A stretch of DNA of 64,000 bases from an uncultured Collinsella sp. (GCA_937934165.1 CALGZX010000018.1:1-64000); one strand, 5' to 3'. Shown: positions 1 to 8,670, numbered from the stretch's first letter. Program-made: numbers and translations. The notes: a model not told the origin generated them from the letters alone.

Positions 1-404
1 CCGTTATGAACGAGAGCCGCGGCTGGGAGATCTACCCGCAGGGCCTCTACGACTTTGGCATGGACTGCGCTAAGAACTACCCCGATCTTGAGTGGTTCGT
101 TTCCGAGAACGGCATCGGCATCATGGACGAATACAAGAACCGAGACGCCGAAGGAACCATCCAGGATGACTACCGCGTCGACTTTGTACGCCAGCACCTG
201 GAGTGGGTTGCCAAGGCAATTGCCGAGGGCGCCAAGTGCCGTGGATACCATTATTGGGCCGTCATCGATAACTGGTCTTGGGCGAATGCCTTTAAGAACC
301 GTTACGGTTTTGTCGAGGTCGACCTTATGGACGGCTACAAGCGCCGCCTTAAGAAGTCGGCAGCTTGGCTCAAGCAGGTCGCCACGACTCACGTGGTTGA
401 TTAG
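1..404 (+). CDS. 6-phospho-beta-glucosidase, GH1, 3' part only
   Basis: C-terminal part of a glycoside hydrolase family 1 enzyme; the frame is open to the left window edge (first complete codon at 3), so the start lies outside. The motif VSENGIG carries the family's catalytic nucleophile Glu, and the end has the usual WSWANAFKNRYGF block that contacts the sugar 6-phosphate in phospho-glycosidases. Here the phosphate-contact Lys sits one place earlier than in the three complete GH1 enzymes of this window (FKNRY instead of YNKRY). It is followed by PTS genes for the lactose/cellobiose family, so it presumably cleaves the phospho-disaccharide they import. The substrate (glucoside or galactoside) cannot be told from this fragment. 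Confidence 0.93.
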   Translation, partial: VMNESRGWEIYPQGLYDFGMDCAKNYPDLEWFVSENGIGIMDEYKNRDAEGTIQDDYRVDFVRQHLEWVAKAIAEGAKCRGYHYWAVIDNWSWANAFKNRYGFVEVDLMDGYKRRLKKSAAWLKQVATTHVVD

Positions 405-426
405 CGAACGGGCGAACGCCCAGACC

Positions 427-482
427 GCGCGCCGCTGCGCGCAACACATGGCACATCTGGTGGCAGAGGGCGACAGACCACC
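427..482 (+). promoter_or_regulatory. intercistronic hairpins GH1-EIIC
   Basis: The 120-bp gap between the GH1 stop and the EIIC start contains two inverted repeats, GCGCGC around CGCT (427-442) and GGTGG/CCACC (about 460-482). Neither is followed by a T-run, so they look like mRNA processing or stability elements rather than terminators. EIIC has its own SD (TTAGGAG) just before 525. Confidence 0.4.
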
Positions 483-524
483 GTGCGCATAGGAAAAGGC
501 CGGATTTGAAAGTTAGGAGCAATC

Positions 525-1868
525 ATGGCCAGTGACAACGGAAAGAGCTTCCTCGACAAGTTTGCCGAGGTCTCTGCGAAGGTGGGAAACCAGGTTCACC
601 TGCGTTCCCTGCGTGACGCCTTCGCGACCATCACGCCGCTCTATATCCTTGCGGGTATCGCGGTTCTTATTAACAACGTCGTGTTCCCTCTGTTCCCGCT
701 CGATGCGGCGGGCCTTGCCAACCTTCAGACGTGGGGTTCGGCAATTACGCTGGGCACCCTCAACGTCTCTGCCATTATCTTGGCCGGATTGATTGGCTAC
801 AGCCTCGCTAAGAACAAGCGTTTCGATAACCCGCTCGCTTGCGTGGTCGTCGCTATCTCTGCTTTCGTCATCATGATGCCGCAGCAGATCACCGCCTCGC
901 TTGCCGCCACGAGCCCGCTGCTCACCGACAAGATCACCTCCGCCGAGGTCACGGGCGCCCTTTCGACTGCCAACACCGGCACCAACGGTCTGTTCTCGGC
1001 TATTATCATCGCCCTGCTTTCCGTCTCGCTCTTCATCAAGATTTCTGGCGTCGAGAAGCTCAAGGTTAAGCTGGGCGAGGGCGTGCCTCCCGCGGTCTCC
1101 AACTCCTTCAACGTCATGATCCCGATGCTGCTCAACCTCGCGATCTTCGCTCTTGCCGCAGCCCTGCTCGCCGTGTGCGCCGGCACCGATCTGTGCGCCA
1201 TCATCTCCACGTGCATCTCCAACCCGCTCAAGAGCATCATGAACGCCGGTCCGTGGGCTGTTATCCTCATCTACACCCTTGCTAACCTGCTGTTCTGCGT
1301 CGGTATTCACCAGTCCACCATCTCTGGCGCTACCGTCGAGCCGATCCTGACCATGCTCATCGTCGACAACATGGCTACCTTTGCCGCCGGTGGCACCATC
1401 CAGCCCGATCACTACATGAACATGCAGATCGTTAACAGCTTCGCCCTCATCGGCGGCTCGGGCTGCACCCTCATGCTTCTGCTCGACACGCTCCTGTTCT
1501 CCAAGAACAAGGCTTCCGAGACCGTTTCCAAGATGGCTATCCTGCCTGGTCTGTTCAACATCAACGAGCCGGTTATCTACGGTTACCCCATCGTGTACAA
1601 CCTGCCGCTCATGATCCCGTTCGTCCTTCTTCCCGATCTGTTCATCGGCATCACCTATGGCCTTACCTGCGCAGGCATCATCAGCCCCTGCATCGCCCAG
1701 GTGCCCTGGACCATGCCTCCCGTCATCAATGCCCTGCTCGCTACGGGCTTTGACTGGCGCGCCGGCGTGTGGCAGGCTCTCGAGATTGTCATTGGCATGG
1801 CCGTCTACCTGCCCTTTATGAAGATTTCCGAGAAGGCAATCGCCAAGCAGGAGGCTCTCGCCGAGTAG
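525..1868 (+). CDS. PTS EIIC, lactose/cellobiose family
   Basis: Membrane channel subunit of a sugar phosphotransferase system; 447 residues, the usual length for a stand-alone EIIC of the lactose/cellobiose/diacetylchitobiose family. Many hydrophobic segments span the whole chain, and the conserved NEP motif (FNINEPVIYGYP, about residue 345) that lines the sugar-binding pocket is present. No EIIB domain is fused, in contrast to the EIICB proteins at 47819, 51296 and 57827. The start follows TTAGGAG at a good distance. The next genes are the separate EIIB and EIIA and a ROK kinase, with a GH1 gene upstream, which points to a beta-glucoside or related disaccharide as substrate (inferred). Confidence 0.95.
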   Translation: MASDNGKSFLDKFAEVSAKVGNQVHLRSLRDAFATITPLYILAGIAVLINNVVFPLFPLDAAGLANLQTWGSAITLGTLNVSAIILAGLIGYSLAKNKRFDNPLACVVVAISAFVIMMPQQITASLAATSPLLTDKITSAEVTGALSTANTGTNGLFSAIIIALLSVSLFIKISGVEKLKVKLGEGVPPAVSNSFNVMIPMLLNLAIFALAAALLAVCAGTDLCAIISTCISNPLKSIMNAGPWAVILIYTLANLLFCVGIHQSTISGATVEPILTMLIVDNMATFAAGGTIQPDHYMNMQIVNSFALIGGSGCTLMLLLDTLLFSKNKASETVSKMAILPGLFNINEPVIYGYPIVYNLPLMIPFVLLPDLFIGITYGLTCAGIISPCIAQVPWTMPPVINALLATGFDWRAGVWQALEIVIGMAVYLPFMKISEKAIAKQEALAE

Positions 1869-1897
1869 AACGCCTAACGTTCGTCCCTTTCACCTTT

Positions 1898-1928
1898 GCG
1901 GGCGCCGGTACGCGGTGCCGGTGCCCGC
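1898..1928 (+). promoter_or_regulatory. intercistronic hairpin EIIC-EIIB
   Basis: GC-rich inverted repeat (GCGGGCGCCGG / CCGGTGCCCGC) in the 161-bp gap between EIIC and EIIB, with no T-run behind it. It probably stabilises or processes the operon mRNA. A possible promoter (CACAAT) follows near 1966. Confidence 0.45.
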
Positions 1929-2029
1929 GGCTCTCTCCCTTGCGTAAAGATACAGGGGAGCGGGCACAATAGCCGCAAGGAATACAACCAGTTGTCGTCT
2001 GCGCGCCGCGCAGTTATAAGGAGGAAACC

Positions 2030-2332
2030 ATGAAGAAGATCATGCTCTGCTGCAATGCCGGCATGTCCACGAGCCTGCTGGTCCAGAAGATGCAGGCCGA
2101 GGTTGCAAACCGTGGTCTGGATATTGAGGTCGAGGCTCGTCCCATGAACGAGGCCCACGATCACCTGGACGAGTGCGACATGTTGCTGCTTGGTCCGCAG
2201 ATCGGCTACACCAAGGGCGATTTTGAGAAGGAGGCCGCCGGTCGTTTTCCGGTCGAGGTCATCAACATGGTCGACTACGGCCGCATGAACGCTGCCGGCA
2301 TCATCGACCACTGCGTCAGCGTGATGGGCTAG
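2030..2332 (+). CDS. PTS EIIB, lactose/cellobiose family
   Basis: Cytoplasmic phosphocarrier of 100 residues, the full length of a stand-alone EIIB. The N-terminal signature CCNAGMSTSLL holds the phosphorylated cysteine (Cys8 by alignment with the family pattern C-x-x-G-M-S-T-S). It takes phosphate from EIIA (next gene) and passes it to the sugar on EIIC (previous gene). A strong SD (AAGGAGG) lies before the ATG. The EIIA frame begins within a few bases of its stop, so the two are translationally coupled. Confidence 0.96.
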   Translation: MKKIMLCCNAGMSTSLLVQKMQAEVANRGLDIEVEARPMNEAHDHLDECDMLLLGPQIGYTKGDFEKEAAGRFPVEVINMVDYGRMNAAGIIDHCVSVMG

Positions 2333-2341
2333 GTGCTCCGC

Positions 2342-2674
2342 ATGGAGGATATGAACGAACTGCAGATGACCTGCTTCGAGATCATCAGCTACGTCGGTAC
2401 CGCCAAGAGCATGTACATCAATGCCGTGCAAAAGGCCAAGGAGGGCGATTTTGACGCCGCCGAGGAGCTTATCAAGCAGGGCGACGAGGCCTATAACGGT
2501 GGCCACGATGTTCACATGGGGCTTCTGAAGAAGGAGGCCAACGGCGAGCGTAACGGCGAGGCCCCGTTGATTCTGCTGCATGCCGAGGACCAGATGGCCG
2601 GTACCGAGACCATGCGCGTCATGGCGACGGAGCTCATCGAGATTCACAAGCAGCTGCAGGTACTTCAGGCCTAG
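2342..2674 (+). CDS. PTS EIIA, lactose/cellobiose family
   Basis: Three-helix phosphocarrier, about 110 residues. The block LLHAEDQMAG carries the phosphorylated histidine (His80 with this start) and the metal-binding Asp three residues later. It accepts phosphate from HPr and passes it to the EIIB just upstream. The start is uncertain: GTG at 2333, ATG at 2342 and ATG at 2351 are all in frame. 2342 gives the usual family length, and none has an ideal SD. The helix sequence differs clearly from the second EIIA of the window at 61179. Confidence 0.93.
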   Translation: MEDMNELQMTCFEIISYVGTAKSMYINAVQKAKEGDFDAAEELIKQGDEAYNGGHDVHMGLLKKEANGERNGEAPLILLHAEDQMAGTETMRVMATELIEIHKQLQVLQA

Positions 2675-2731
2675 TCGGCGTTATCGCCGCGATGGGCCGT
2701 GCGGTCCAACAGACAACACAGTCCCTTTGAC

Positions 2732-2770
2732 GGGCGCCGGGAGTCTCCGCCTCCCGGCGCCTTTATATTT
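2732..2770 (+). terminator. terminator after EIIA
   Basis: Inverted repeat GGCGCCGGGAG / CTCCCGGCGCC with a short loop, followed by an AT-rich tail. It ends the first PTS operon before the ROK kinase gene. Confidence 0.75.
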
Positions 2771-2824
2771 GGGGAAGGTCTTGCGCGACCTATTAAGCGA
2801 CCATTCGCGTTTCCCCAGATAAAG

Positions 2825-2857
2825 CCTGCCAAAACAAACCTGTCCCTTTTTGGTAGG
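2825..2857 (-). repeat. REP-like GGGAC palindrome, copy 1
   Basis: Arms CCTGCCAAAA (2825-2834) and TTTTGGTAGG (2848-2857) enclose a core that reads GGGACAGGTTTG on the minus strand. The core matches that of the copy at 3872, while the arms are different. It lies between the first PTS operon and the ROK kinase. Confidence 0.6.
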
Positions 2858-2915
2858 TTTTTGCCTTGGGAGCGGTACCATACAGGCAATGTTTAAACGA
2901 GAAAGGTGGGCTCCC

Positions 2916-3869
2916 ATGGAACCTAAGCAGTATTACATCGGCATCGACGTCGGCGGCACCTCGGTTAAGGAGGGCCTGTTCGACGAGGACGGCAACCTGC
3001 TTGCCAAGGCCAGCGTGCCTACGCCTCCCATCGTTGACGCTGCGGGCTTTGCCGCGGTGACCGAGGCTATCGACCAGGTGGTCGCCAAGGCGCAGATTCC
3101 GCGCGCCTTTGTGACAGGCATTGGCCTGGCCGTTCCGTGCCCCATCCCGGCATCGGGCGATGCCAAGGTCAAGGCCAACATTGCCATTAACCTGCCCGAG
3201 CTGAGGATCGCCATTCAGAAGCACTGCCCCGACGCGGTCGTTAAATACGAGAACGATGCCAACGCCGCCGCCATGGGCGAGGCCTGGCTCGGTTCTGCCA
3301 AGGGCGTGCAGAACGTGGTGATGGTCACCATCGGTACCGGCGTGGGCGGCGGCGTTATCGTTAACGGCGACGTGGTATCGGGCGTTGTGGGTGCCGGCGG
3401 CGAGATTGGCCACATGTGCCTGAACCCGGCCGAGGAGCGCACCTGCGGCTGTGGCGGCCATGGCCACCTGGAGCAGTATTCCAGCGCCACCGGCGTGGTG
3501 AGCAATTACCTGGCCGAGTGCAAGAAGGCGGGCGTCGAGCCCATCGAGCTCACCGGCCCCTCCGATTCCAAGGACGTGTTCCAGGCCTGCCGCGAGGGCG
3601 ACAAGCTCGCGCTGGCAGCTGCCGATACCATGGCCGACTATCTCGGCCGTGCCCTGGCGCTTATCGCCAACGTGGTTGACCCCGAGATGTTCCTGATCGG
3701 CGGCGGTGCGTCTGCCTCGGCCGATGTCTACCTCGACAAGGTCCGCGAGCACTTTAAGCAATACGCGCTTTCCGCCTCGCGCGAGACGCCCATTAAGGTC
3801 GCCTCGCTCGGCAACGACGCCGGCATCATCGGTGCCGCCTACGTAGCCCTGCGCGCTGCCGGTAAATAG
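2916..3869 (+). CDS. ROK-family sugar kinase (glucokinase-like)
   Basis: Cytosolic ATP-dependent sugar kinase, 317 residues, typical for ROK glucokinases. The N-terminus IGIDVGGTSVKEG is the phosphate-binding loop of the ASKHA fold. The middle block CGCGGHGHLEQYSS is the ROK signature with zinc-ligand cysteines. The C-terminal IGGGASA binds adenosine. The ATG at 2916 follows AAAGGTGG at a good distance; upstream in-frame starts at 2850 and 2889 lack an SD and precede the conserved fold. It stands behind the split PTS and would phosphorylate the free hexose released by the GH1 enzyme from the phospho-disaccharide. N-acetylmannosamine or another hexose cannot be excluded as substrate. Confidence 0.92.
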   Translation: MEPKQYYIGIDVGGTSVKEGLFDEDGNLLAKASVPTPPIVDAAGFAAVTEAIDQVVAKAQIPRAFVTGIGLAVPCPIPASGDAKVKANIAINLPELRIAIQKHCPDAVVKYENDANAAAMGEAWLGSAKGVQNVVMVTIGTGVGGGVIVNGDVVSGVVGAGGEIGHMCLNPAEERTCGCGGHGHLEQYSSATGVVSNYLAECKKAGVEPIELTGPSDSKDVFQACREGDKLALAAADTMADYLGRALALIANVVDPEMFLIGGGASASADVYLDKVREHFKQYALSASRETPIKVASLGNDAGIIGAAYVALRAAGK

Positions 3870-3871
3870 CT

Positions 3872-3921
3872 GGTGCAAGGGGGACAGGTTACATTGCACC
3901 AACATGGTGCAAAAGGGACAG
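3872..3921 (+). repeat. REP-like GGGAC palindrome, copy 2
   Basis: GGTGCAA, the core GGGGGACAGGTTACA, then TTGCACC, followed by a second GGTGCAAAAGGGACAG. The arms form a hairpin and the TTGCACC/GGTGCAA pair forms a second one. It starts three bases after the ROK kinase stop. Confidence 0.6.
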
Positions 3922-4037
3922 CCTTGGCCCCCGTGCCTGCGCCCCAAAATATGCCGTGGCCCTTCCGTCTGCGAAGGCTCGGCATCGGCGTGCTACCATA
4001 GCTACGTCCAAGTACACATATCAAGTGGAGGATATCC

Positions 4038-4961
4038 ATGGCAAACGTTCTTGTCTTTGGTCACCAGAACCCCGATAACGACGCCATCATGAGCGCCGTC
4101 GTCCTGTCCCAGTTGCTCAACCAGGTTGAGTATGCCGGCAACACCTACGAGGCCTGCGCCCTTGGTCAGCTTCCGGCCGAGTCCGCCAAGCTGCTCGCTG
4201 ACGCCGGCATCGCCGAGCCCCGCGTGATCGAGTCCGTCGAGGCCGGTCAGCTCGTCGTCCTCACCGACCACAACGAGTCTGCCCAGTCCGTCGCCGGCCT
4301 TAAGGACGCCACGGTCTTTGGCGTTGTCGATCATCACCGCATCGGCGACTTCGAGACCGCCGGCCCGCTGCACTACATCTGCCTGCCCTGGGGCTCCAGC
4401 TGCACCATCGTCACCAAGCTCGCCGGCGTGCTCGGCGTTGAGCTTTCCGACGTCCAGGCCAAGCTGCTGCTCTCGGCCATGATGACCGACACGCTCATGC
4501 TCAAGAGCCCCACCACCACCGATGTCGACCGCGCCGTCGCCGCCAAGCTCGGCGAGCAGGTGGGCGTCGACCCGGTCAAGTTTGGCATGGAAGTCTTCCT
4601 CACCCGTCCGTCCGGCTCCTTCACCGCAGCCGAGATGGTCGGCAACGACATCAAGATGTTCGAGCCCGCCGGCAAGAAGCTGCTCATCGGCCAGTACGAG
4701 ACTGTCGACAAGACCCGCGCACTCGGCATGATCGACGAGATTCGCGAGGCCATGCGCGCCTACGCCGCCGAGAAGGGTGCCGACGGCATCGTCCTGTGCA
4801 TCACTGACATCATGGAGGAGGGCTCGCAGGTCCTGCTCGAGGGCGAGACCGAGGCTGCTCAGAAGGGCCTGGGCATTGCCGACGAGCACGACGGCGTCTG
4901 GATGCCGGGCGTCCTCTCCCGTAAGAAGCAGGTCGCTGCCCCCATCATGGCCGCCTGCTAG
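4038..4961 (+). CDS. ppaC: manganese-dependent inorganic pyrophosphatase (family II)
   Basis: Hydrolyses pyrophosphate in the cytoplasm. The DHH-family metal motifs are present: GHQNPDND at residues 8-15, and VVDHHRIGDF near residue 98. The C-terminal DHHA2 part ends with SRKKQ, which binds the substrate phosphates. Length 307 residues is the usual length without a CBS regulatory insert. The SD GTGGAGG lies before the ATG, and a TACCAT element near 3994 may be the -10. Monocistronic, bounded by a strong terminator. Confidence 0.97.
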   Translation: MANVLVFGHQNPDNDAIMSAVVLSQLLNQVEYAGNTYEACALGQLPAESAKLLADAGIAEPRVIESVEAGQLVVLTDHNESAQSVAGLKDATVFGVVDHHRIGDFETAGPLHYICLPWGSSCTIVTKLAGVLGVELSDVQAKLLLSAMMTDTLMLKSPTTTDVDRAVAAKLGEQVGVDPVKFGMEVFLTRPSGSFTAAEMVGNDIKMFEPAGKKLLIGQYETVDKTRALGMIDEIREAMRAYAAEKGADGIVLCITDIMEEGSQVLLEGETEAAQKGLGIADEHDGVWMPGVLSRKKQVAAPIMAAC

Positions 4962-4980
4962 GTTTAGTTGACCAAACGCC

Positions 4981-5020
4981 ACGACCGGATCGCGGACGCC
5001 CCGCGCTCCGGTCGTTTTTT
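4981..5020 (+). terminator. terminator of ppaC
   Basis: Inverted repeat CGACCGGA...TCCGGTCG followed by TTTTTT. Confidence 0.85.
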
Positions 5021-5158
5021 GTGCACGGCGTCGCGTCGTCTCTTGGACAGGCGTGCCCGTGCCGTTGAGCAAATAATGTTCAACCTGTGGTTCCGCTTTT
5101 CGGCCACGCCTGCGTGCTAGTCGTGCAGGGTAGGCTAGATGCAAGCGTAATACGTTAG

Positions 5159-5197
5159 AGCGCGGCGCCGCCACTTGGGCGGGCCGTGCTTTTTTAA
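5159..5197 (+). promoter_or_regulatory. hairpin with T-run in the nhaA leader
   Basis: Near-complementary arms (AGCGCGGCGCCGCC and GGGCGGGCCGTGCT) with a TTTTTT tail lie 30 bp before the nhaA start and well after the ppaC terminator. The position suits an intrinsic attenuator in the nhaA leader. No alternative antiterminator structure was worked out. Confidence 0.4.
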
Positions 5198-5228
5198 GAC
5201 GGGAGCTTTCCCGTGAAAGGAGCCGCCC

Positions 5229-6587
5229 ATGGCAGCAACTGAGCAGCTGTTTAACGTTCGTGAGCGCAAGCGCTTTGAGCGTCACGACATCTGGGAGCGC
5301 ATCGCCGAGAACGGCACGATTTCCGCCGCCGTCATGGTCTTCGCCGCCATCGCCGCCGTCATTTGCGCCAATACCGATGCCTATGAGGCCATCCATCACT
5401 TTTTGGAGACCCCGCTGTATGTGGGTCTGGGCAACCTTACGGCCGGTCTCACCGTTGAGCTATTCGTCAACGACTTCCTCATGGCGATTTTCTTTTTGTT
5501 GGTGGGCATTGAGCTCAAGTACGAGATGACAGTTGGCGAGCTCAAAAACCCGCGCCAGGCTATGCTTCCCATGCTGGCGGCCGTGGGCGGCGTCGTCGTT
5601 CCCGCCTGCATCTATCTGATCTTTAACCATGCCGGCGCGCACAACGGCTGGGCCATTCCCATGGCAACCGATATTGCCTTTGCGCTGGGCGTGCTGTCGC
5701 TTTTGGGCAATCGCGTGCCCAACGGCGTGCGCGTGTTCTTCTCGACGCTCGCCATCGCCGACGACCTCATTTCCATCGCCGCCATCGCCATCTTCTACGG
5801 TCAGAGCCCCAATCCGTTTTGGTTGGGCGCCGCCGCGCTTGTGACCTGCGCGCTCGTGTGGCTCAACAAGACGCAGCATTACCGCCTTGCCCCGTATTCG
5901 GTACTGGGTCTGCTGTTGTGGTTCTGCATGTTCAAGAGCGGCGTGCACGCTACGCTCGCCGGCGTCATCTTGGCCTTTACCATCCCGGCCAAGTGCGGCG
6001 TCAAGCTCGATAGCCTCACCGATTGGTTGGGCGAGTGCCTGCCGCTGCTCGATGACCGCTACGATGACGAGGCACACATCCTGGGCCAGCATGACTTTAC
6101 CGTCTCGACCACCAAGGTCGAGCGCGTCATGCACCGCGTGACCCCGCCGCTCATCCGCATGGAGCGTCTGATCTCCACGCCGGTCAACTTTGTGATCCTG
6201 CCGATCTTTGCGTTCGTGAACGCACAGGTTCGCCTAGTGGGCGTGGACATGAGCACGCTGCTCACCGACCCGGTGACGCTCGGCGTGTACTTTGGCATGC
6301 TGCTGGGCAAGCCGATCGGCATCTTTGGCATGACGTTCGCCTTGGTCAAGCTCAAGGCCTGCGAGCTACCGCGCAACGTCAACTGGCACATGATTGCCGG
6401 CGTGGGCATTCTGGGCGGCATCGGCTTTACCATGTCGATTCTCATCAGCGGTCTCGCCTTCCCGACGGCCCAGTTTGAGGTCCTGGCCGCCAAGGCCGCT
6501 ATTCTCGCCGGCTCTGTCACCGCGGCCGTACTTGGCATGATCTACATGAGTGTGGTCTGCAAGCACCCCGCGCCCAAAGACGAGTAA
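5229..6587 (+). CDS. nhaA: Na+/H+ antiporter NhaA
   Basis: Integral membrane antiporter that expels Na+ in exchange for protons; 452 residues, somewhat longer than E. coli NhaA because of an N-terminal extension and a cytoplasmic insert (about residues 265-300, rich in Asp and Glu). Ion-binding motifs are intact: ATDIAFALG, and the Asp pair in LAIADDLISI that binds sodium in the family. The SD AAAGGAG precedes the ATG. It is monocistronic; the leader hairpin at 5159 suggests conditional expression. Confidence 0.96.
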   Translation: MAATEQLFNVRERKRFERHDIWERIAENGTISAAVMVFAAIAAVICANTDAYEAIHHFLETPLYVGLGNLTAGLTVELFVNDFLMAIFFLLVGIELKYEMTVGELKNPRQAMLPMLAAVGGVVVPACIYLIFNHAGAHNGWAIPMATDIAFALGVLSLLGNRVPNGVRVFFSTLAIADDLISIAAIAIFYGQSPNPFWLGAAALVTCALVWLNKTQHYRLAPYSVLGLLLWFCMFKSGVHATLAGVILAFTIPAKCGVKLDSLTDWLGECLPLLDDRYDDEAHILGQHDFTVSTTKVERVMHRVTPPLIRMERLISTPVNFVILPIFAFVNAQVRLVGVDMSTLLTDPVTLGVYFGMLLGKPIGIFGMTFALVKLKACELPRNVNWHMIAGVGILGGIGFTMSILISGLAFPTAQFEVLAAKAAILAGSVTAAVLGMIYMSVVCKHPAPKDE

Positions 6588-6680
6588 GAGCGCGAAAACC
6601 GGCTCCAGAACCGATTCGGGCGCGTTCAAAATGCGGATTCGGGCGGTGCTTGCCGCCTGCCAGACACGCCAGTGGTCAAA

Positions 6681-6716
6681 AAACGCCGTTTGTGAGTACT
6701 GTCACAAACGGCGTTT
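6681..6716. terminator. bidirectional terminator nhaA / hypothetical gene
   Basis: Perfect 15-bp inverted repeat (AAACGCCGTTTGTGA and complement) around a 6-nt loop, with A-rich and T-rich flanks, between convergent genes. Confidence 0.75.
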
Positions 6717-6854
6717 CATTTTAGGTATCGAAAATAATGAACAAAGTTATAAGAACTGCACGTTAATGAGTGATCATCGACTTCCAATTTGGCGCTAGCT
6801 GACGGTGATTAGGGAGTTTCAAGTCGAGTTTTGCCGATTTCGACCAAGAATCGC

Positions 6855-6901
6855 TGCTACTAAAAAGGCAACAGTACTCATATTTGCCCTTTTTTGGCCA
6901 C
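6855..6901 (+). repeat. 47-bp dispersed repeat, copy A
   Basis: Begins TGCTACTAAAAAGGCAACAG and ends TTTTTTGGCCAC. It matches 22981-23027 at 42 of 47 positions, and its second half recurs inverted around 22811-22857. Confidence 0.75.
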
Positions 6902-6960
6902 AAGCCCTAAAACAAGCCTCGCCAGGGTCGGGAAGCGGGCCAAATGGTCGGCCTCGAGGC

Positions 6961-7215
6961 TCATTCCACCGTTCCGTAGATGGCGCCCCAGCCGTGGGCG
7001 GCCAAAGCGGAGTTGAGCTGGTCGCAAAGTGACTGGCGGTCGTAATAGCCGGGCGGTAGCAGGTTGACGATCTCCATGAGATCGGGCGCCAGGTCCAAGA
7101 TTTCGGCCTGTACGATCAGATCCAGGCGGTCGATGGCGTGGCGGTCGTAAAACAATCCGTCGACCAGGCGCTGCAGGTCGCCGAATTCCTCGGCCTGGAA
7201 CGATCCGTACTCCAT
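6961..7215 (-). CDS. conserved hypothetical protein, 84 aa
   Basis: Small acidic, probably soluble protein of 84 residues, family not recognised. No membrane segment, signal peptide or metal motif is seen. The C-terminal half (PPGYYDRQSLCDQLNSAL) looks helical. A very good SD (AAGGAGG) six bases before the ATG supports it as a real gene. It is divergent from the aminotransferase gene at 7366, and they share a 150-bp promoter region. Confidence 0.7.
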   Translation of the reverse strand: MEYGSFQAEEFGDLQRLVDGLFYDRHAIDRLDLIVQAEILDLAPDLMEIVNLLPPGYYDRQSLCDQLNSALAAHGWGAIYGTVE

Positions 7216-7365
7216 AGTGCCTCCTTGGGCGCCTCACGCCGGCATGCGCGGCGATTCGTAATTTATTGCGATGGACTTAATCTATCACGGCTTCATAACG
7301 TTGCGACGGTGGCGGTCTATACTTAGACGAACTGCAACGTACCGCTTCGCGAAAGGTCGCATCCC

Positions 7366-8670
7366 ATGCAGACGATCTACCAGAAGATGGAAACCACCGA
7401 ACTCGATGCCGCCATCGAGGCGCTCAAAGCCGAGGTCTCCGAGGTCAAGGCCAAGGGCCTGGCGCTCGATATGGCCCGCGGCAAGCCATCGCCCGCCCAG
7501 GTGGACATCTCGCGCCCCATGCTCGATATCCTCAACGCCGACGCCGATCTGCACGATGGCAACGTCGACTGCTCCAACTACGGCTGCTTTGAGGGCATTC
7601 CCTCGGCACGCAAGCTAGCGGGGGAGTTCCTGGGTTGCCCCGCCGAGCAGACGCTCGTGCTGGGCTCGTCGAGCTTGCTGATCGAGCACGATATCGCCGG
7701 TATGTTCTGGCGTTGCGGCTCATGTGGTAGCGACCCTTGGGAGGCTTACGAGGCCGCGCACGACGGCAAGAAGGTCAAGTTCCTGTGCCCGGTTCCCGGC
7801 TACGACCGCCACTTTGGCATCACCGCCGATCTGGGTATCGAGAACGTCCCCGTCGCGATGACCGACAACGGCCCCGACATGGACGAGGTCGAGTGCCTCG
7901 TCGCCGCCGACGATTCCATCAAGGGCATCTGGTGCGTGCCCAAGTATTCCAACCCCACGGGTATCACCTTTAGCGAGGACACTGTGCGCCGCCTGGTCGA
8001 GATGCCCACGGCCGCGCCCGATTTCCGCATCTTCTGGGACAACGCCTACTGCGTGCACGACCTGTACGACGAGACCGACGAGCTCGCCAACATCTTCGAT
8101 CTTGCCCGCACGGCGGGCACCGAGGACCGCGTGGTGGCCTTTGCCTCGACGTCCAAGATCACTTTCCCGGGTGCCGGTATCGGCTTTATCGGTGCGAGCC
8201 CCGCGGTTATCGCGGAGTTCTCCAAGCGCCTGAAGGCCGGCCTCATCAGCGCCGATAAGCTCAACCAACTGCGCCACGTGCGTTTCCTTCCCACCATCGA
8301 GGCGGTCAAGGAGCACATGAAAAAGCATGCCGAGTTCTTGCGCCCGCGCTTTGAGGCCGTCGAGCGCAAGCTCACCGAGGGCTTGGGCGACACGGACTGC
8401 GCCACCTGGACGCACCCCCGCGGCGGCTACTTTGTAAGCTTCGATGGTCCCGAGGGCTCGGCCCAGAAGGTTGCTGCGCTTTGCGCCGACCTGGGCGTCA
8501 AGCTCACGCCGGCCGGTGCTACCTGGCCCTATGGCAAGGACCCGCGCGATACCAACATCCGCATCGCGCCGAGCTATCCCACGGTCGAGGACCTGGAGGC
8601 CGCGCTCGATGTACTGGTGCTGGCCGTTAAGCTTGTCGCTGCCGAGCTTGCGCGTGCCGAGCGCGCCTAA
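7366..8670 (+). CDS. aspartate aminotransferase, MocR/subgroup Ic type
   Basis: PLP-dependent fold-type I aminotransferase of 434 residues. The Schiff-base lysine is in STSKITFPGAG, and the cofactor Asp is in IFWDNAYCVHD. The spacing and the N-terminal DMARGKPSP motif fit the aspartate aminotransferase subgroup known from actinobacteria (e.g. Corynebacterium AspT), longer than classical AspC. It would interconvert aspartate and 2-oxoglutarate with oxaloacetate and glutamate. SD GAAAGG precedes the ATG, and TATACT near 7318 is a likely -10. Another amino-donor specificity is possible. Confidence 0.88.
   Translation: MQTIYQKMETTELDAAIEALKAEVSEVKAKGLALDMARGKPSPAQVDISRPMLDILNADADLHDGNVDCSNYGCFEGIPSARKLAGEFLGCPAEQTLVLGSSSLLIEHDIAGMFWRCGSCGSDPWEAYEAAHDGKKVKFLCPVPGYDRHFGITADLGIENVPVAMTDNGPDMDEVECLVAADDSIKGIWCVPKYSNPTGITFSEDTVRRLVEMPTAAPDFRIFWDNAYCVHDLYDETDELANIFDLARTAGTEDRVVAFASTSKITFPGAGIGFIGASPAVIAEFSKRLKAGLISADKLNQLRHVRFLPTIEAVKEHMKKHAEFLRPRFEAVERKLTEGLGDTDCATWTHPRGGYFVSFDGPEGSAQKVAALCADLGVKLTPAGATWPYGKDPRDTNIRIAPSYPTVEDLEAALDVLVLAVKLVAAELARAERA

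Larger units (their letters stand above)
6588..6960. other. non-coding gap with terminator and 47-bp repeat
   Basis: A 373-bp gap between convergent genes. It holds the inverted repeat at 6681-6716 and a copy of a dispersed 47-bp repeat at 6855-6901. Nothing else recognisable is seen. Confidence 0.6.

Noticed and set aside
4002..5399. 465-codon minus-strand open frame
   Set aside because: Antisense to ppaC and the nhaA start; spans a strong terminator.
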